DNA from: Litorivita sp040371945
Lineage (GTDB): Bacteria; Pseudomonadota; Alphaproteobacteria; Rhodobacterales; Rhodobacteraceae
Assembly: GCF_040371945.1 (NCBI RefSeq)
Contig: NZ_BAABWS010000004.1
Span: forward strand, 43,149-107,148
Direction of reading: 5' to 3'
Length of the DNA: 64,000 nucleotides
The notes below the pieces were generated by a model. It had not been told where the DNA came from. It did not search any database and saw nothing but the letters and a program-made list of their open reading frames with translations. A program made the translations under genes and the position numbers. Positions within the stretch are counted from its first letter, which is position 1. Each line of letters begins with the position of its first letter. This document shows, piece after piece, positions 49,091-58,385 of this stretch.

Positions 49091-50653
49091 ATGCTTGATA
49101 TTTCATCCGTAAGCGCCCCTCCGCAGGTCGAGATCACACAGCCCCTGCGCGGCGCGCGCCCTGCCGAGACCAACGGCTGGGACCTCGTTTCGGTGGTCAA
49201 GATCGCCGATATGAACGAAGCCATCGCCGCAGCGGGCACCACGCCCGATGGCTTTGACCAAGAGATAACCGGCGGCACCCGCATCGCCGCGCGCTTTGAT
49301 CCGTGGCGCGTGGGCACGGGGGGCGACGGGCATTTGATCAACCTCGAAGTGCCGCTGCGCGATCTGACGCTGGAGCATGGCGAGATGCGGGTGCATATCG
49401 CCGCCGCCACCGCCGCCGTGCGGGTCGAGCTTGAGATGATCCCCTCGGGCTTGATGCGGGCGGGGCCTGATGGCACCGCCGAGGAAACACAGCTTTTGGT
49501 GATCCGCACGCGGCCCAGCCGGATGCTCATGGCCGCCGATCATGCGGCGCGTCCGGCCAAGCTTTTGGAGATCGACAATATGGACGGGCTGCGCATCGCG
49601 CAGCGTGCGGCGATCAAATTGGGGCTTGAAGGCTGGCTCAACGAAAATCTGACGGCCTTTGCCCATGTCTTTGCCACCGTCAATATCGTGCGCACAACGC
49701 AGGAGGATGCCAAGGGCAAGGCGTTTTCATGGATGAAGCCGACCGAGGTGTCCTATGCCTTCGGGCGCAATGCGGCCAATCCCGAAGACAGCGTTCTGGC
49801 GATTTTGTGCCAGACCGGCGGGCGCTCGGCCAAGGGGCTGATCCATCAGGCACAGGCCGATATGATCCCCGCAGGGGCCAATGCCGCCTTTACCGTCTCC
49901 AAAAGCCGCGTGCTGCGCGACATGATCGCGCCGGGGCTGGAGATGGCCTATGACGGGCTCAAGCAAAAACACCTCGCCTTTGCGCCCCATGATACCGGTC
50001 TCAAGCTGAGCAAACCGGTGCAGTTGCGCGGGGTGAAAAGCGAGGATGGCAAGACCTATGATCCGGTTCTGGAGGTCTTGCGCATCGGGCTGCGTGATAC
50101 CGAACTGGTGGTCGACAGCCGCACCGCGACCCGCGTCGCACCAGGGGTGCATTCGGTCTCGACCGCGGCGGCGCATTACAATTTCGGCCTGACCAAAAAC
50201 TCCAAAGGCGAGAAAACCCTCGGCTTCAGCGGCCCGCCCGTCAAACCGGTCAACGAGACGCGCAAGGATCGGGCGGTGGATATCATCGACGCCATCCTCA
50301 CCGCGATCCAAGTGGTGGCGGTCGTCGTCGGCGCGGTGATGACCGGCGGCGCGATCTTGATCGGCGCGGGGGTCGCGGCGGCGGCCTTGGCGGGGCAATT
50401 GACCATCAAGGCCGTCTCGGACTCGACCCGCAATGACGGCCCGCCGATCGATCTGTTGGTCGCCAATGCCACCTCGGCGGTCACATGGTCGAGCGGCGCG
50501 CGTTTCGACCCGACCTTTGCCGCCCTCAACGGCGGGCTGCAAGTGGGCGGCTTTTTGGGCCAAGGCGTGAAACAGGGCCTGCTGGGCGCGGACGGTTTCG
50601 CGCAACGCTTCCAACGCCCCTTCAAAGGCCTGATGGCCAAGCGGGTGATGTGA
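49091..50653 (+). CDS. P47-like (TULIP-fold) family protein 2
   Basis: The ATG at 49091 has AAAGGA upstream; an in-frame TTG at 49076 overlaps that site and is less likely. The 520-residue product repeats the paralogue pattern: NGWDLVSVVKIADMNEAIAAAGTTPDGF at the start, and a hydrophobic insert near residues ~395-440 (IIDAILTAIQVVAVVVGAVMTGGAILIGAGVAAAALAG). It ends with VTWSSGARFDPTFAALNGGLQVGGF. The middle keeps WMKPTEVSYAF, comparable to WLLPVHTTYSV in protein 1. The stop shares one base with the next start (TGATG), so these are coupled. The function is unknown beyond family resemblance. Confidence 0.72.
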   Translation: MLDISSVSAPPQVEITQPLRGARPAETNGWDLVSVVKIADMNEAIAAAGTTPDGFDQEITGGTRIAARFDPWRVGTGGDGHLINLEVPLRDLTLEHGEMRVHIAAATAAVRVELEMIPSGLMRAGPDGTAEETQLLVIRTRPSRMLMAADHAARPAKLLEIDNMDGLRIAQRAAIKLGLEGWLNENLTAFAHVFATVNIVRTTQEDAKGKAFSWMKPTEVSYAFGRNAANPEDSVLAILCQTGGRSAKGLIHQAQADMIPAGANAAFTVSKSRVLRDMIAPGLEMAYDGLKQKHLAFAPHDTGLKLSKPVQLRGVKSEDGKTYDPVLEVLRIGLRDTELVVDSRTATRVAPGVHSVSTAAAHYNFGLTKNSKGEKTLGFSGPPVKPVNETRKDRAVDIIDAILTAIQVVAVVVGAVMTGGAILIGAGVAAAALAGQLTIKAVSDSTRNDGPPIDLLVANATSAVTWSSGARFDPTFAALNGGLQVGGFLGQGVKQGLLGADGFAQRFQRPFKGLMAKRVM

Positions 50654-51942
50654 TGAACCTCTCCGGATGGGATTTTTTCAGCGCCGTGAGCGTGCCGATG
50701 CTCAACGCCGCTTTGGCCGAAAACGCCGCCCGATTGGTGAGCGATTTCAAATTCAAACAAGACGGGATCGAGATCGAGGGCCGTTTTGGCCCTTGGCGGA
50801 TCGTGCGCGGCGGCTCTGTGCAAAAACTCTATGTCGCCTTGCCCGTCGTCTCGGGCAGCATCCGCGGCGTGGTGCGGCGCAAACGCACCGATCTGGCGGG
50901 CATGGAGCTGTTGGTCGAAATCGGCCTGCGCATGTTGCCGGAGGCGGGCGGGGCCGAGGGCCACAAGCTGGTCTTTGACATCGGCCAAGAGGATGGCGCA
51001 AACGGCGGTTTGGCCCATGCGATCGATCTGACCGTGCCGCAGGGGCGATTGACCCATATGCAAATAGCCGTGGTCAAAGAGGCGCTGACCGATTGCCTCA
51101 ACGCCCATGCCGAACAGGTGGCCTTTGTCTTTGCCCATATCAAGACCCGCGGCGCGCCGGAGGCGGCGTGGCTGCATCTGCCGCATCACGATTGGGCCAA
51201 CCTCGAAACCCAAGACGGCCCGCATTTCCTTGCGCTTTTCGGATCGCGCGCCAAACCGAGCGCCGCCATGGCCCCGACCCGTGTCGATCCGGCGTTGGTC
51301 AAGGGCGATGCCTCGGCCTATTTCGCCGTCTCGAACGATCTTTATATGGCGGCGCAAGTGCTGCCGTGGCTGAACGCGAATTTCCGGCCCAAGGCGCCCT
51401 TCGCGAAAAAAGGCGCGGTGGTGCATCTGGCCAAAAAGGTCAAACTGGCCAAGGCGGGCGGCTATCAGCCGGTGCTCGAAGGGCTGAGTTTCAAGATCGC
51501 CAAGGGCGGATTGGCGATTTCGGCGCAGGCGCGGATTGATCTGAACTTTCTGGGCACCGACCTCATGGTCACCACCGATCTGCTCATGCCGTTTTTCCTT
51601 GATGCGAAAACGGGGCGCGTCGGTCTGCGCCGTGATCCCAAGCCGCGGCAAAAACATTGGGTCGAAGGCAGCGGCCTCGTCGGCAAAATCGTGGCCGCCT
51701 TTATTTCGCTCTTCTTGCCGCTGTTTCGCGGGTTGATCGAGAATACGGTCAACGGCTTCGCCCATGCCATGCAGGGGGCGAACAACCCGATGGCGCAACC
51801 GATTGCATGGACCGCCACGCGCGATTTCAAACCCTCGCGCGCCGAGGTGCGCGATTGCCTGTGGATGGCCGATGACCGGCCTGCACCCGTCACTGTTTCA
51901 CCGCAAACCATTCAAAAGGAGCCTGATCATGTCGGCCTTTGA
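50653..51942 (+). CDS. P47-like (TULIP-fold) family protein 3
   Basis: The 429-residue product is the shortest paralogue. It opens NLSGWDFFSAVSVPMLNAALAENAARLVSDF, again Trp-Asp then an N-x-A helix, and keeps WLHLPHHDWANL in the position of the WxxP element. It has only a short hydrophobic segment (GLVGKIVAAFISLFLPLFRGLIE) and a drifted C-terminal motif (PIAWTATRDFKPSRAEVRDC). It overlaps the preceding stop by 1 bp and the next start by 14 bp. The graded length (600, 520, 429) with conserved ends suggests three different subunits rather than redundant copies. Confidence 0.7.
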   Translation: MNLSGWDFFSAVSVPMLNAALAENAARLVSDFKFKQDGIEIEGRFGPWRIVRGGSVQKLYVALPVVSGSIRGVVRRKRTDLAGMELLVEIGLRMLPEAGGAEGHKLVFDIGQEDGANGGLAHAIDLTVPQGRLTHMQIAVVKEALTDCLNAHAEQVAFVFAHIKTRGAPEAAWLHLPHHDWANLETQDGPHFLALFGSRAKPSAAMAPTRVDPALVKGDASAYFAVSNDLYMAAQVLPWLNANFRPKAPFAKKGAVVHLAKKVKLAKAGGYQPVLEGLSFKIAKGGLAISAQARIDLNFLGTDLMVTTDLLMPFFLDAKTGRVGLRRDPKPRQKHWVEGSGLVGKIVAAFISLFLPLFRGLIENTVNGFAHAMQGANNPMAQPIAWTATRDFKPSRAEVRDCLWMADDRPAPVTVSPQTIQKEPDHVGL

Positions 51943-52657
51943 CACCTATCTTGCCTTGCTGCGCGCCTATAGCCGCCTCGATTATCCGGTCTGGCCCTTG
52001 GGGGCGCCGGTGCGGGTGGGCGATTACGGCACCTTCACCAAACGCGCGGCGGCGGCGAACCGTTTTGTGTTCGAGCGGATCGGCAACCTGTCCGAGATGC
52101 TCGACGAGCGGCTCTTGGTCACCGAAAGCTTCGAGAGCGACGAGAGCCTTGAGGATACGCGCGGCGCCAGTTTCCACATGGACGCGGGCGCGGGCGCTCA
52201 GGCGGCGGGGGCCTCGGCGCGCGGCAGTTTGACCTTTTCGGGTGAAGGCTCGGCCTTGGTCCAGCTTGAACCGCGCATCATCACCCGCGCCGCTCGTTTG
52301 CGCGACCTGATGAAGGCGGCGCAGGGGCTGGATGTGATTGCCTCCGAAGGCATGGTGTTTATCGCCGAGGTTTCCAGCGCGGATCGCGGTGTTGTGGCGC
52401 TTTCGGATCGCTCGGAATGGGGGCTGAACCTGTCGGGCAAGGCCGCCGCGCTCAAATTGCTCAACCTCGCGGATGCCTCCGTGAGCGTCGAGAAACAGCA
52501 AAACGACACGATCTTGCGCCGCTTCAAAAGCCGCACGCCGGTGATGATCCGGCTCTATGGGCGCAAGAATTTCTTTTCCGGCAAAGTGGTGTTGCAAATG
52601 GGGACAGGGGGCCCCGAAATCGAGCCTATCTTTGCCCAAGAGCATGAAAACGCCTAA
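51929..52657 (+). CDS. Unknown protein, 242 aa, last gene of the P47-like cluster
   Basis: AAAAGGAG lies 7 nt before the ATG, inside the end of the third P47-like gene. The protein starts MSAFDTYLALLRAYSRLDYPVWPLG, then has a VGDYGTFTKRAAAANRFVFERIGNLSEML region, a Gly/Ala-rich stretch (GAGAQAAGASARGS) and late strands TPVMIRLYGRKNFFSGKVVLQMG. No Cys, leader or membrane helix is seen. The size and order (N-terminal helix, G-D-x-G strand, glycine-rich hinge, FIAEVSS strand, TPVMIRLYG near the end) loosely recall bacterial gasdermins. That is a low-confidence structural guess. It should act with the P47-like proteins. Confidence 0.7.
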   Translation: MSAFDTYLALLRAYSRLDYPVWPLGAPVRVGDYGTFTKRAAAANRFVFERIGNLSEMLDERLLVTESFESDESLEDTRGASFHMDAGAGAQAAGASARGSLTFSGEGSALVQLEPRIITRAARLRDLMKAAQGLDVIASEGMVFIAEVSSADRGVVALSDRSEWGLNLSGKAAALKLLNLADASVSVEKQQNDTILRRFKSRTPVMIRLYGRKNFFSGKVVLQMGTGGPEIEPIFAQEHENA

Positions 52658-52690
52658 GGCCCCTGCGCGGGTGCGGCGGCGAGGCGGCGG

Positions 52691-53164
52691 CTATTTGTCC
52701 GCCGCTTTTCCTTTGGCGAGCCGTTCGGCCCCGCTGCGCGCGCAGTCGGCTAGGGCTTCGTAAAATTGCTCGAAATCAGCGATCCGCGCGCGCCGCGCCG
52801 GATCATCCGCGCCAATCCGTTCGAGGGTGGCGCGAATGGTTTGGGCATTTTGCCCTGCGCGGGTGACGAGGCGGGTGAATATGTCTTCATAGGGCCGCTC
52901 GCCGATCTGGAAATAATCCTGCCGGTCACCGGGTTTGGCGGTTTTGCGGATGATGCCGCGGTCAATCAACATGCGCACATTGACGCTGATGCTGCCGCGG
53001 CTGACCTGAAGCTCGTCGGCCAGATCGCTAAAGGACGCGCTGGTGCCGTCAAAGATCAACAACCCCAAAATCCGACCTGCGATCCGCGCCATACCGTCGC
53101 CTTGGGCCATCAGCCCCATGTCTTCGATGAACTGTGTGCGGATTTCGTCTTGGGTCTGGGTCAT
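52691..53164 (-). CDS. GbsR/MarR-type transcriptional regulator
   Basis: The 157-residue protein has a central winged helix (RILGLLIFDGTSASFSDLADELQVSRGSISVNVRMLIDRGIIRKTAKPGDRQDYFQI) of the GbsR kind, where the second helix leads to VSRGSISVNVR. Flanking helices likely dimerise. It is divergent from the RND efflux operon across 153 bp and is the likely repressor of that pump. It is convergent with the last P47-cluster gene. Confidence 0.88.
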   Translation of the reverse strand: MTQTQDEIRTQFIEDMGLMAQGDGMARIAGRILGLLIFDGTSASFSDLADELQVSRGSISVNVRMLIDRGIIRKTAKPGDRQDYFQIGERPYEDIFTRLVTRAGQNAQTIRATLERIGADDPARRARIADFEQFYEALADCARSGAERLAKGKAADK

Positions 53165-53317
53165 CTGTGGCCTGCTTTGGTCCCGCTTGGGGTGTTTTGC
53201 GGGTCTCACACATTCATTATGTTCAGTCAAGACTAAACAAACTGATTGACCTCGATGCCGCGCGCTCCTAGGTAGCAAAGATGCCGCGCTGCGGCGCTCC
53301 ATGACCGAGGCCTTGCT

Positions 53318-54547
53318 ATGCTTGATCTACTCCGCCCCTTTTCCACCGGTTTGCGCCGCGCGACCGCTTTGGCGCTTAGCGCGGCGCTGGCCTTTTCCAC
53401 AGCGGCGCAGGCCGACAGCGCAGGCGCGGGCAGCGCGCAGGCCGAAGCGGCGCAGCTGCCCGATTTGCCCGTGGTGACCGTCACCGATGCTGCGCGCGCC
53501 GAAGTGGTCGGGCGGGTGGCTATTTCAGGCACATTGGTGGCAAGCGAAGAGGTCCTGATCTATCCGCAACTGGGCGGCTACCCCATCGAGGCGTTGATGG
53601 TCGACACCGGAGATCGCGTCGAGGCGGGCGATGTTTTGGCCCATCTCAATGACCGCACGCTCAAGGCGCAACTGGCACAGGCCGAGGCCGAACTGGCCCG
53701 CGCCAAGGCCGCCATCGGCCAAGCCGAAAGCCAGATCCGGTCGGCCAAGGCCAGCGCCGAACAGGCCAGCGCCGCCTTTACCCGCGCCAAGGCGCTGTTC
53801 GATCGCGGCGCAAGCACGCAAGCCAGCCTCGATCAGGCCGCCGCCAGCGCCCAAACCGCCGATGCCAATCTGGCCTCGGCGCAAGACGGGTTGATCGTCG
53901 CGCAGGCGCAAGAGCAAACCGCCCGAGCCGCCTTGGAAATCGCCGCGCTCAACCTTGATCACGCCACGCTCAAAGCCCCCGTAAGCGGCACTATTTCCGC
54001 CAGAAACGGCCAGATCGGCGCCATCGCCTCGACCTCGGGAGAGCCGATTTTCCGCTTGATCAAGGACGGCAGCGTCGAGCTTGAGGCCGAGGTGATCGAA
54101 ACCGCCTTGAGCGAGATTTCCAAGGGCAATAGCGCCGAATTGCAAATCGCAGGCAGCGGCGCGGCCAACGGAACGGTGCGCCGTTTGCCCGCCACGGTGG
54201 ACCCGACCAGCCGCCTTGGCGTTTTGCGCGTCACCATCGCGGGGCAAGAGGGCCTGCGCCCTGGCGTCTTTGCCAGCGGCTGGATCATCACCGCGCGGCG
54301 CGGGGCGATCACCGTGCCGACACAGGCGGTGATGTCGCAAGCGGGCGGCACCACGGTTTTCGTGGTCACCGACGGCATTTTGGAGCGGCGCGCGGTGACG
54401 GCGGGGCTGATCTGGCAAGGACGGCGTGAGATTGTCCAAGGCTTGGCCGAGGGCGAGGTCGTGGTGGCCAAGGCGGGCGCATTCTTTGGCGAGGGAGACG
54501 CCATTACTCCCGCGCCCGCCGGTGACGGTGAAGGGGCCGCGAAATGA
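53318..54547 (+). CDS. RND efflux pump periplasmic adaptor (membrane fusion protein)
   Basis: The 409-residue protein has an N-terminal export signal (ALALSAALAFSTAAQA). The usual adaptor layout follows: barrel-sandwich half (VAISGTLVASEEVLIYPQLGGYPIEALMVDTGDRVEAGDVLAHL), a long helical hairpin (LAQAEAELARAKAAIGQAESQIRSAKAS), the returning lipoyl half (LDHATLKAPVSGTISARNGQIGAIAS), and beta-barrel and membrane-proximal domains. It bridges the inner-membrane pump to an outer-membrane channel not encoded here. Its stop overlaps the pump start by 4 bp. Confidence 0.94.
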   Translation: MLDLLRPFSTGLRRATALALSAALAFSTAAQADSAGAGSAQAEAAQLPDLPVVTVTDAARAEVVGRVAISGTLVASEEVLIYPQLGGYPIEALMVDTGDRVEAGDVLAHLNDRTLKAQLAQAEAELARAKAAIGQAESQIRSAKASAEQASAAFTRAKALFDRGASTQASLDQAAASAQTADANLASAQDGLIVAQAQEQTARAALEIAALNLDHATLKAPVSGTISARNGQIGAIASTSGEPIFRLIKDGSVELEAEVIETALSEISKGNSAELQIAGSGAANGTVRRLPATVDPTSRLGVLRVTIAGQEGLRPGVFASGWIITARRGAITVPTQAVMSQAGGTTVFVVTDGILERRAVTAGLIWQGRREIVQGLAEGEVVVAKAGAFFGEGDAITPAPAGDGEGAAK

Positions 54548-57500
54548 ACCTCTCCACTTGGGCCATTCGCAAGCCCGTTCCCTCGCTCGCGCTGTTCTTG
54601 ATGTTGATGATTGTCGGCATGGTCGGGTTTTTCCGCCTGCCGGTGACGCAATTCCCCAATATCGACGTGCCGATCATCACCGTGGCCATCGGCCAATCGG
54701 GCGCGGCCCCCTCCGAGATCAGCAACCAGATCATCAAACCGGTCGAGGGCGCGGTGTCTGATATCACCGGCGTGAAACATGTGACCGCGACGGCGGCCGA
54801 TTCTGCCGCAACGCTGACCATTGAATTTGCACTAGAGACCGACACCGACCGCGCGCTCAACGATGTCAAAGACGCCATCGCCTCGGTGCGCGGCGAGCTG
54901 CCCGAAGCGATCACCGAACCGGTGATCCAGCGCCTTGATGTGACCGGCATGCCGATCCTGACCTATGCGGTTTTCGATCCGACCCGCTCGATCGAGGAGC
55001 TGTCCTATTTCGTCGATGAGGTTGTCGCGCGCGATCTGACCTCGGTCAAAGGCGTCGGCAAGGTTAGCCGTGTCGGCGGCGCGGATGCGGCGGTGCAGGT
55101 AGAGCTTGACCCCGACCGGCTTTTGGCGCTTGGCCTCACCGCGAGCAGCGTCAACGACCAGTTGCGCAATTCCAATATCGACCTTGGCGGCGGCAGCGGT
55201 GATCTGGGCGGGCAGAAATATTCGATCCGCGCCTTGGGCAGCGCCGCCACGCTCGATGATCTGGCCGCGACGCCGATCACCTTGCCTGCGGGCGGGTTGG
55301 TGCGTCTTGATGCGCTCGGCACGGTGCGGATGGGATCGACCGAGCCCGAAAGCTTTGCCATGTTCAACGGGCAACCTGTGGTTTCTTTCGGCATCTTCCG
55401 CGCCACGGGCGAAAGCGATCTGCAGGCCGCCGAGGGCGCAAAAGAGCACATTGATCACCTGCGCGCCGCCTATCCCAATGCGACGTTTTCCTTGATCGAC
55501 GATGCGACGATCTACACCGAGGGCAATTACCATTCGGCGATGGAAACGCTTTATGAAGGCGCGGCATTGGCGATCATCGTGGTGTTTTTGTTCCTCAAGA
55601 ACTGGCGCGCGACGATCATCACGGCGGTGGCTTTGCCGCTGTCGATCATCCCGACCTTTATCGTGATGCAGATGCTGGGCTTTTCGCTCAATACGGTCAG
55701 CCTTTTGGGCATCACCTTGGTGACGGGGATTTTGGTCGATGACGCGATTGTCGAGATCGAAAACATCGTCCGGCATATCCAGATGGGCAAACCGGCCTAT
55801 GAAGCCTCCGAAGAGGCGGCCTCCGAGATCGGCACGACCGTCATCGCCATCAGCTTCACCATCGTTGCGGTTTTTGCACCGGTCAGCTTCATGTCCGGCA
55901 TCGCGGGGCAGTATTTCAAACAATTCGGCATCACCGTCGCCGTGGCGGTGTTGTTCTCGCTCTTGGTGGCGCGGCTGATCACGCCGATGATGGCCGCCTA
56001 TTTCCTGCGCGACGGGGCGGGGCATGATGAGCCCGAAGACGGAGTTGTGATGCGCGCCTATATGCGGGTGCTGAAATGGACCCTGCGCAATCGCGGCGCC
56101 ACCTTGATTTTGGGCGTGGTGATTTTTGCCGTTTCGATTTTCTCGGCGACGCTGTTGCCGACGGAATTCGTGCCGCCCTCCGACACCGGCCGCGCCAGCG
56201 CCTCGGTTGAATTGCCGCCCGGATCCTTGATGTCGGACACCCGCGCGGCGGCGCGCGATGTGACGGCGCGGATCACTGCCGTGCCAGAGGTCGAGACGGT
56301 TTTCGTCGATGGCCGCGATACAGAGGCCACCTTCACCATCGGCTTCGGGCAAAAACAGACCCGCGAGCGTTCGTCCTTCGAGATTATCGACGACATCGCG
56401 GCGCGTCTGGCCGACTATCCGGATGTGCGCCTGTTCATGCTCAACGAAAACGGCAGCCGCGATATTTCGATCAACGTGCTGGGTGATAGCGTGGCCGCCA
56501 CGGCGCAGGCTGCGCGGGCCTTGGCCAAGGAAATGAACGCCTTGCCCGAGGTGACCGGCGCCTCCAGCGCGGCGGCGCTTTTGCGTCCCGAGATCCAGAT
56601 CACCCCGCGCCCCGAACTTGCGGCCGAGCTGGGCGTGAGCGCGGCGGCTTTGGCCACGACCATCCGCATTGCCACATTGGGCGACACCGATGCCAATAGC
56701 GCCAAATTCAACAGCGGCGAGCGGCAAATCCCGATTTTGGTGCGGATGGAAGAGGACGTGCGCAGCGATCTGTTCCGCATGGCCGGATTGCGCATCCCCT
56801 CGACCACGGGCGGGGCGGTGCCTTTGGGCGTGGTGGCCGATGTGGCGCTGGCGGCGGGGCCAAGCTCGATCGAGCGTTATGACCGCAAATACCGCACCAC
56901 CATCGAGGCCGATCTAGAGGGCGATGCGCTTTTGGGGCCTGCGACGGCGGCGGTGACGGGGCTGACCGCCAAAATCGCTCTGCCCGAAGGCACCTCGATC
57001 CAAGCAGGGGGCGACGCCGAGGTCATGGGCGAGATTTTCACCCAATTCGGCCTTGCGATGGGGGCGGGGATTTTGCTCGTCTATGTCGTGTTGGTATTGC
57101 TCTTCTCCAGCTTCCTTACCCCTGTGACGATCTTGATGTCGCTGCCCTTGGCCATCGGCGGGGCGATTTTCGCGCTTTATATCTACGGTGCGGGGATCGG
57201 GCTTTCGGTGGTGATCGGCTTTTTGATGTTGATGGGGATCGTGACCAAAAACGCCATCATGCTGGTGGAATTCGCGCTGGAGGCCATGCAGGACGGATTG
57301 GACCATTCGGCGGCGATGATCGAAGCGGGGCACAAACGCGCGCGGCCCATCGTGATGACCACCATCGCGATGACGGCGGGCATGGTGCCAAGCGCGATCG
57401 GCAGCGCCACGGGCGGCGAGTTCCGCGCGCCCATGGCGATTGCGGTGATTGGCGGGCTGCTGCTGTCGACGCTTTTGTCGCTGCTCTTCGTGCCCTCGCT

Positions 57501-57585
57501 GTTCAGCGTGATCGACGGGGCCAAATTGCGCGCGCGCAATATGCTTGTCTCGGTCTTGGGCGCGAACCAGCCGCGCGACGCTTAG
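54544..57585 (+). CDS. RND family efflux pump inner-membrane transporter
   Basis: The 1013-residue protein has the RND plan: first helix (PVPSLALFLMLMIVGMVGFFRLPVTQFPNIDVPIITV), large periplasmic loop, helices 2-6, and a second half that repeats the pattern. The proton-relay Asp pair is Asp399-Asp400 in GILVDDAIVEIEN. GFLMLMGIVTKNAIMLVEFA is the matching block of the second half. It exports hydrophobic or amphiphilic compounds using the proton gradient. Together with the adaptor and the divergent GbsR-like regulator it forms a self-contained pump locus; an efflux role for toxic acids from the islands is possible but not shown. Confidence 0.95.
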   Translation: MNLSTWAIRKPVPSLALFLMLMIVGMVGFFRLPVTQFPNIDVPIITVAIGQSGAAPSEISNQIIKPVEGAVSDITGVKHVTATAADSAATLTIEFALETDTDRALNDVKDAIASVRGELPEAITEPVIQRLDVTGMPILTYAVFDPTRSIEELSYFVDEVVARDLTSVKGVGKVSRVGGADAAVQVELDPDRLLALGLTASSVNDQLRNSNIDLGGGSGDLGGQKYSIRALGSAATLDDLAATPITLPAGGLVRLDALGTVRMGSTEPESFAMFNGQPVVSFGIFRATGESDLQAAEGAKEHIDHLRAAYPNATFSLIDDATIYTEGNYHSAMETLYEGAALAIIVVFLFLKNWRATIITAVALPLSIIPTFIVMQMLGFSLNTVSLLGITLVTGILVDDAIVEIENIVRHIQMGKPAYEASEEAASEIGTTVIAISFTIVAVFAPVSFMSGIAGQYFKQFGITVAVAVLFSLLVARLITPMMAAYFLRDGAGHDEPEDGVVMRAYMRVLKWTLRNRGATLILGVVIFAVSIFSATLLPTEFVPPSDTGRASASVELPPGSLMSDTRAAARDVTARITAVPEVETVFVDGRDTEATFTIGFGQKQTRERSSFEIIDDIAARLADYPDVRLFMLNENGSRDISINVLGDSVAATAQAARALAKEMNALPEVTGASSAAALLRPEIQITPRPELAAELGVSAAALATTIRIATLGDTDANSAKFNSGERQIPILVRMEEDVRSDLFRMAGLRIPSTTGGAVPLGVVADVALAAGPSSIERYDRKYRTTIEADLEGDALLGPATAAVTGLTAKIALPEGTSIQAGGDAEVMGEIFTQFGLAMGAGILLVYVVLVLLFSSFLTPVTILMSLPLAIGGAIFALYIYGAGIGLSVVIGFLMLMGIVTKNAIMLVEFALEAMQDGLDHSAAMIEAGHKRARPIVMTTIAMTAGMVPSAIGSATGGEFRAPMAIAVIGGLLLSTLLSLLFVPSLFSVIDGAKLRARNMLVSVLGANQPRDA

Positions 57586-57597
57586 GCAAAAGGCACG

Positions 57598-58245
57598 CTA
57601 TTTCTTGAGGCTCGCCATAAGCTGTTGGAACCGCTCTCCCTGAACGGTGACGTGACCGCGCAGGACCTGCGCCGCACCCTGCGCATCGCCCGCGCGCAGG
57701 GCCGCCACGATCGCCTCATGCTCGGCCAAAGATTGCGCCATCCGGCCGCGAAACCGCAATTGCACACGGCGGTAGGGCTTGAGCCGGTTTTGCAATCGCA
57801 ACGCCTCGTTTTGCAGAAACGAATTGCCCGCGCCGCGATAGATCTCTTGGTGAAAGGCTTCGTTTTCAAGGTAATAGCCCGCCGCATCCTCGCGCGCGAC
57901 CGCATCCTTGCAACCTTGGTTGGCCTGCGCCAGCCGCTCCAACCCTTCGTCGGGCATCCGCGCCGCCGCCAGCCGCCCGCAGGCGGCCTCAAGCTCGGCC
58001 ATGGTTTCGAACATCTCAAGCAATTCCACCGGACCAGGTTGACGGACAAAAACCCCGCGCCGCGGGATTTGCACCGCCATGCCGGACATCACCAACCGCT
58101 GCAACGCCTCGCGCACCGGGGTTCTCGACACGCCGTAATGGGCCGCCAGTTTGATCTCGTCAAGGCGCTGTCCGTCCTCGTATTCCCCTTTGAATACAAG
58201 CTGTTCCAACGATTCAGCGATTTGATCGGCATGGTTCGATTTCAT
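57598..58245 (-). CDS. matR: GntR-family regulator of the malonate operon (MatR)
   Basis: The 215-residue protein has an N-terminal GntR winged helix (IAESLEQLVFKGEYEDGQRLDEIKLAAHYGVSRTPVREALQRLVMSGMAVQIPRRGVFV) and a C-terminal all-helical FCD domain with metal-type His residues (ENEAFHQEIYRGAGN, RGHVTVQG). It is divergent from the malonate TRAP transporter and convergent by 12 bp with the RND pump gene. The intervening TCTTGTATACAAGA matches the type of palindrome bound by MatR in rhizobia, supporting the assignment. Confidence 0.9.
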   Translation of the reverse strand: MKSNHADQIAESLEQLVFKGEYEDGQRLDEIKLAAHYGVSRTPVREALQRLVMSGMAVQIPRRGVFVRQPGPVELLEMFETMAELEAACGRLAAARMPDEGLERLAQANQGCKDAVAREDAAGYYLENEAFHQEIYRGAGNSFLQNEALRLQNRLKPYRRVQLRFRGRMAQSLAEHEAIVAALRAGDAQGAAQVLRGHVTVQGERFQQLMASLKK

Positions 58246-58290
58246 AGCTTTGATATATTACACAATCTCTGAGAGGTGCAATAGTCATAT

Positions 58291-58304
58291 TCTTGTATAC
58301 AAGA
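58291..58304. promoter_or_regulatory. MatR operator palindrome
   Basis: TCTTGTATACAAGA is a perfect 14-bp palindrome midway between matR and matP. As I recall, Rhizobium MatR binds TCTTGTATACACGA, so this differs from the published site at one position and is more symmetric. TTGTATACAA is also a typical FCD-type GntR core. Confidence 0.85.
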
Positions 58305-58385
58305 TGGTTGACCAAGGATGCACAATCAGAGATCATGCACCATCGTCGACACGGAGGAGAGTCGGCTTACCCTAGGGAGGAAATC

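Noticed and set aside
54832..56727. Long minus-strand open frame opposite the RND transporter
   Set aside because: Composition typical of antisense frames (many His, Asp, Arg) and no domain recognised; the RND gene is unambiguous.
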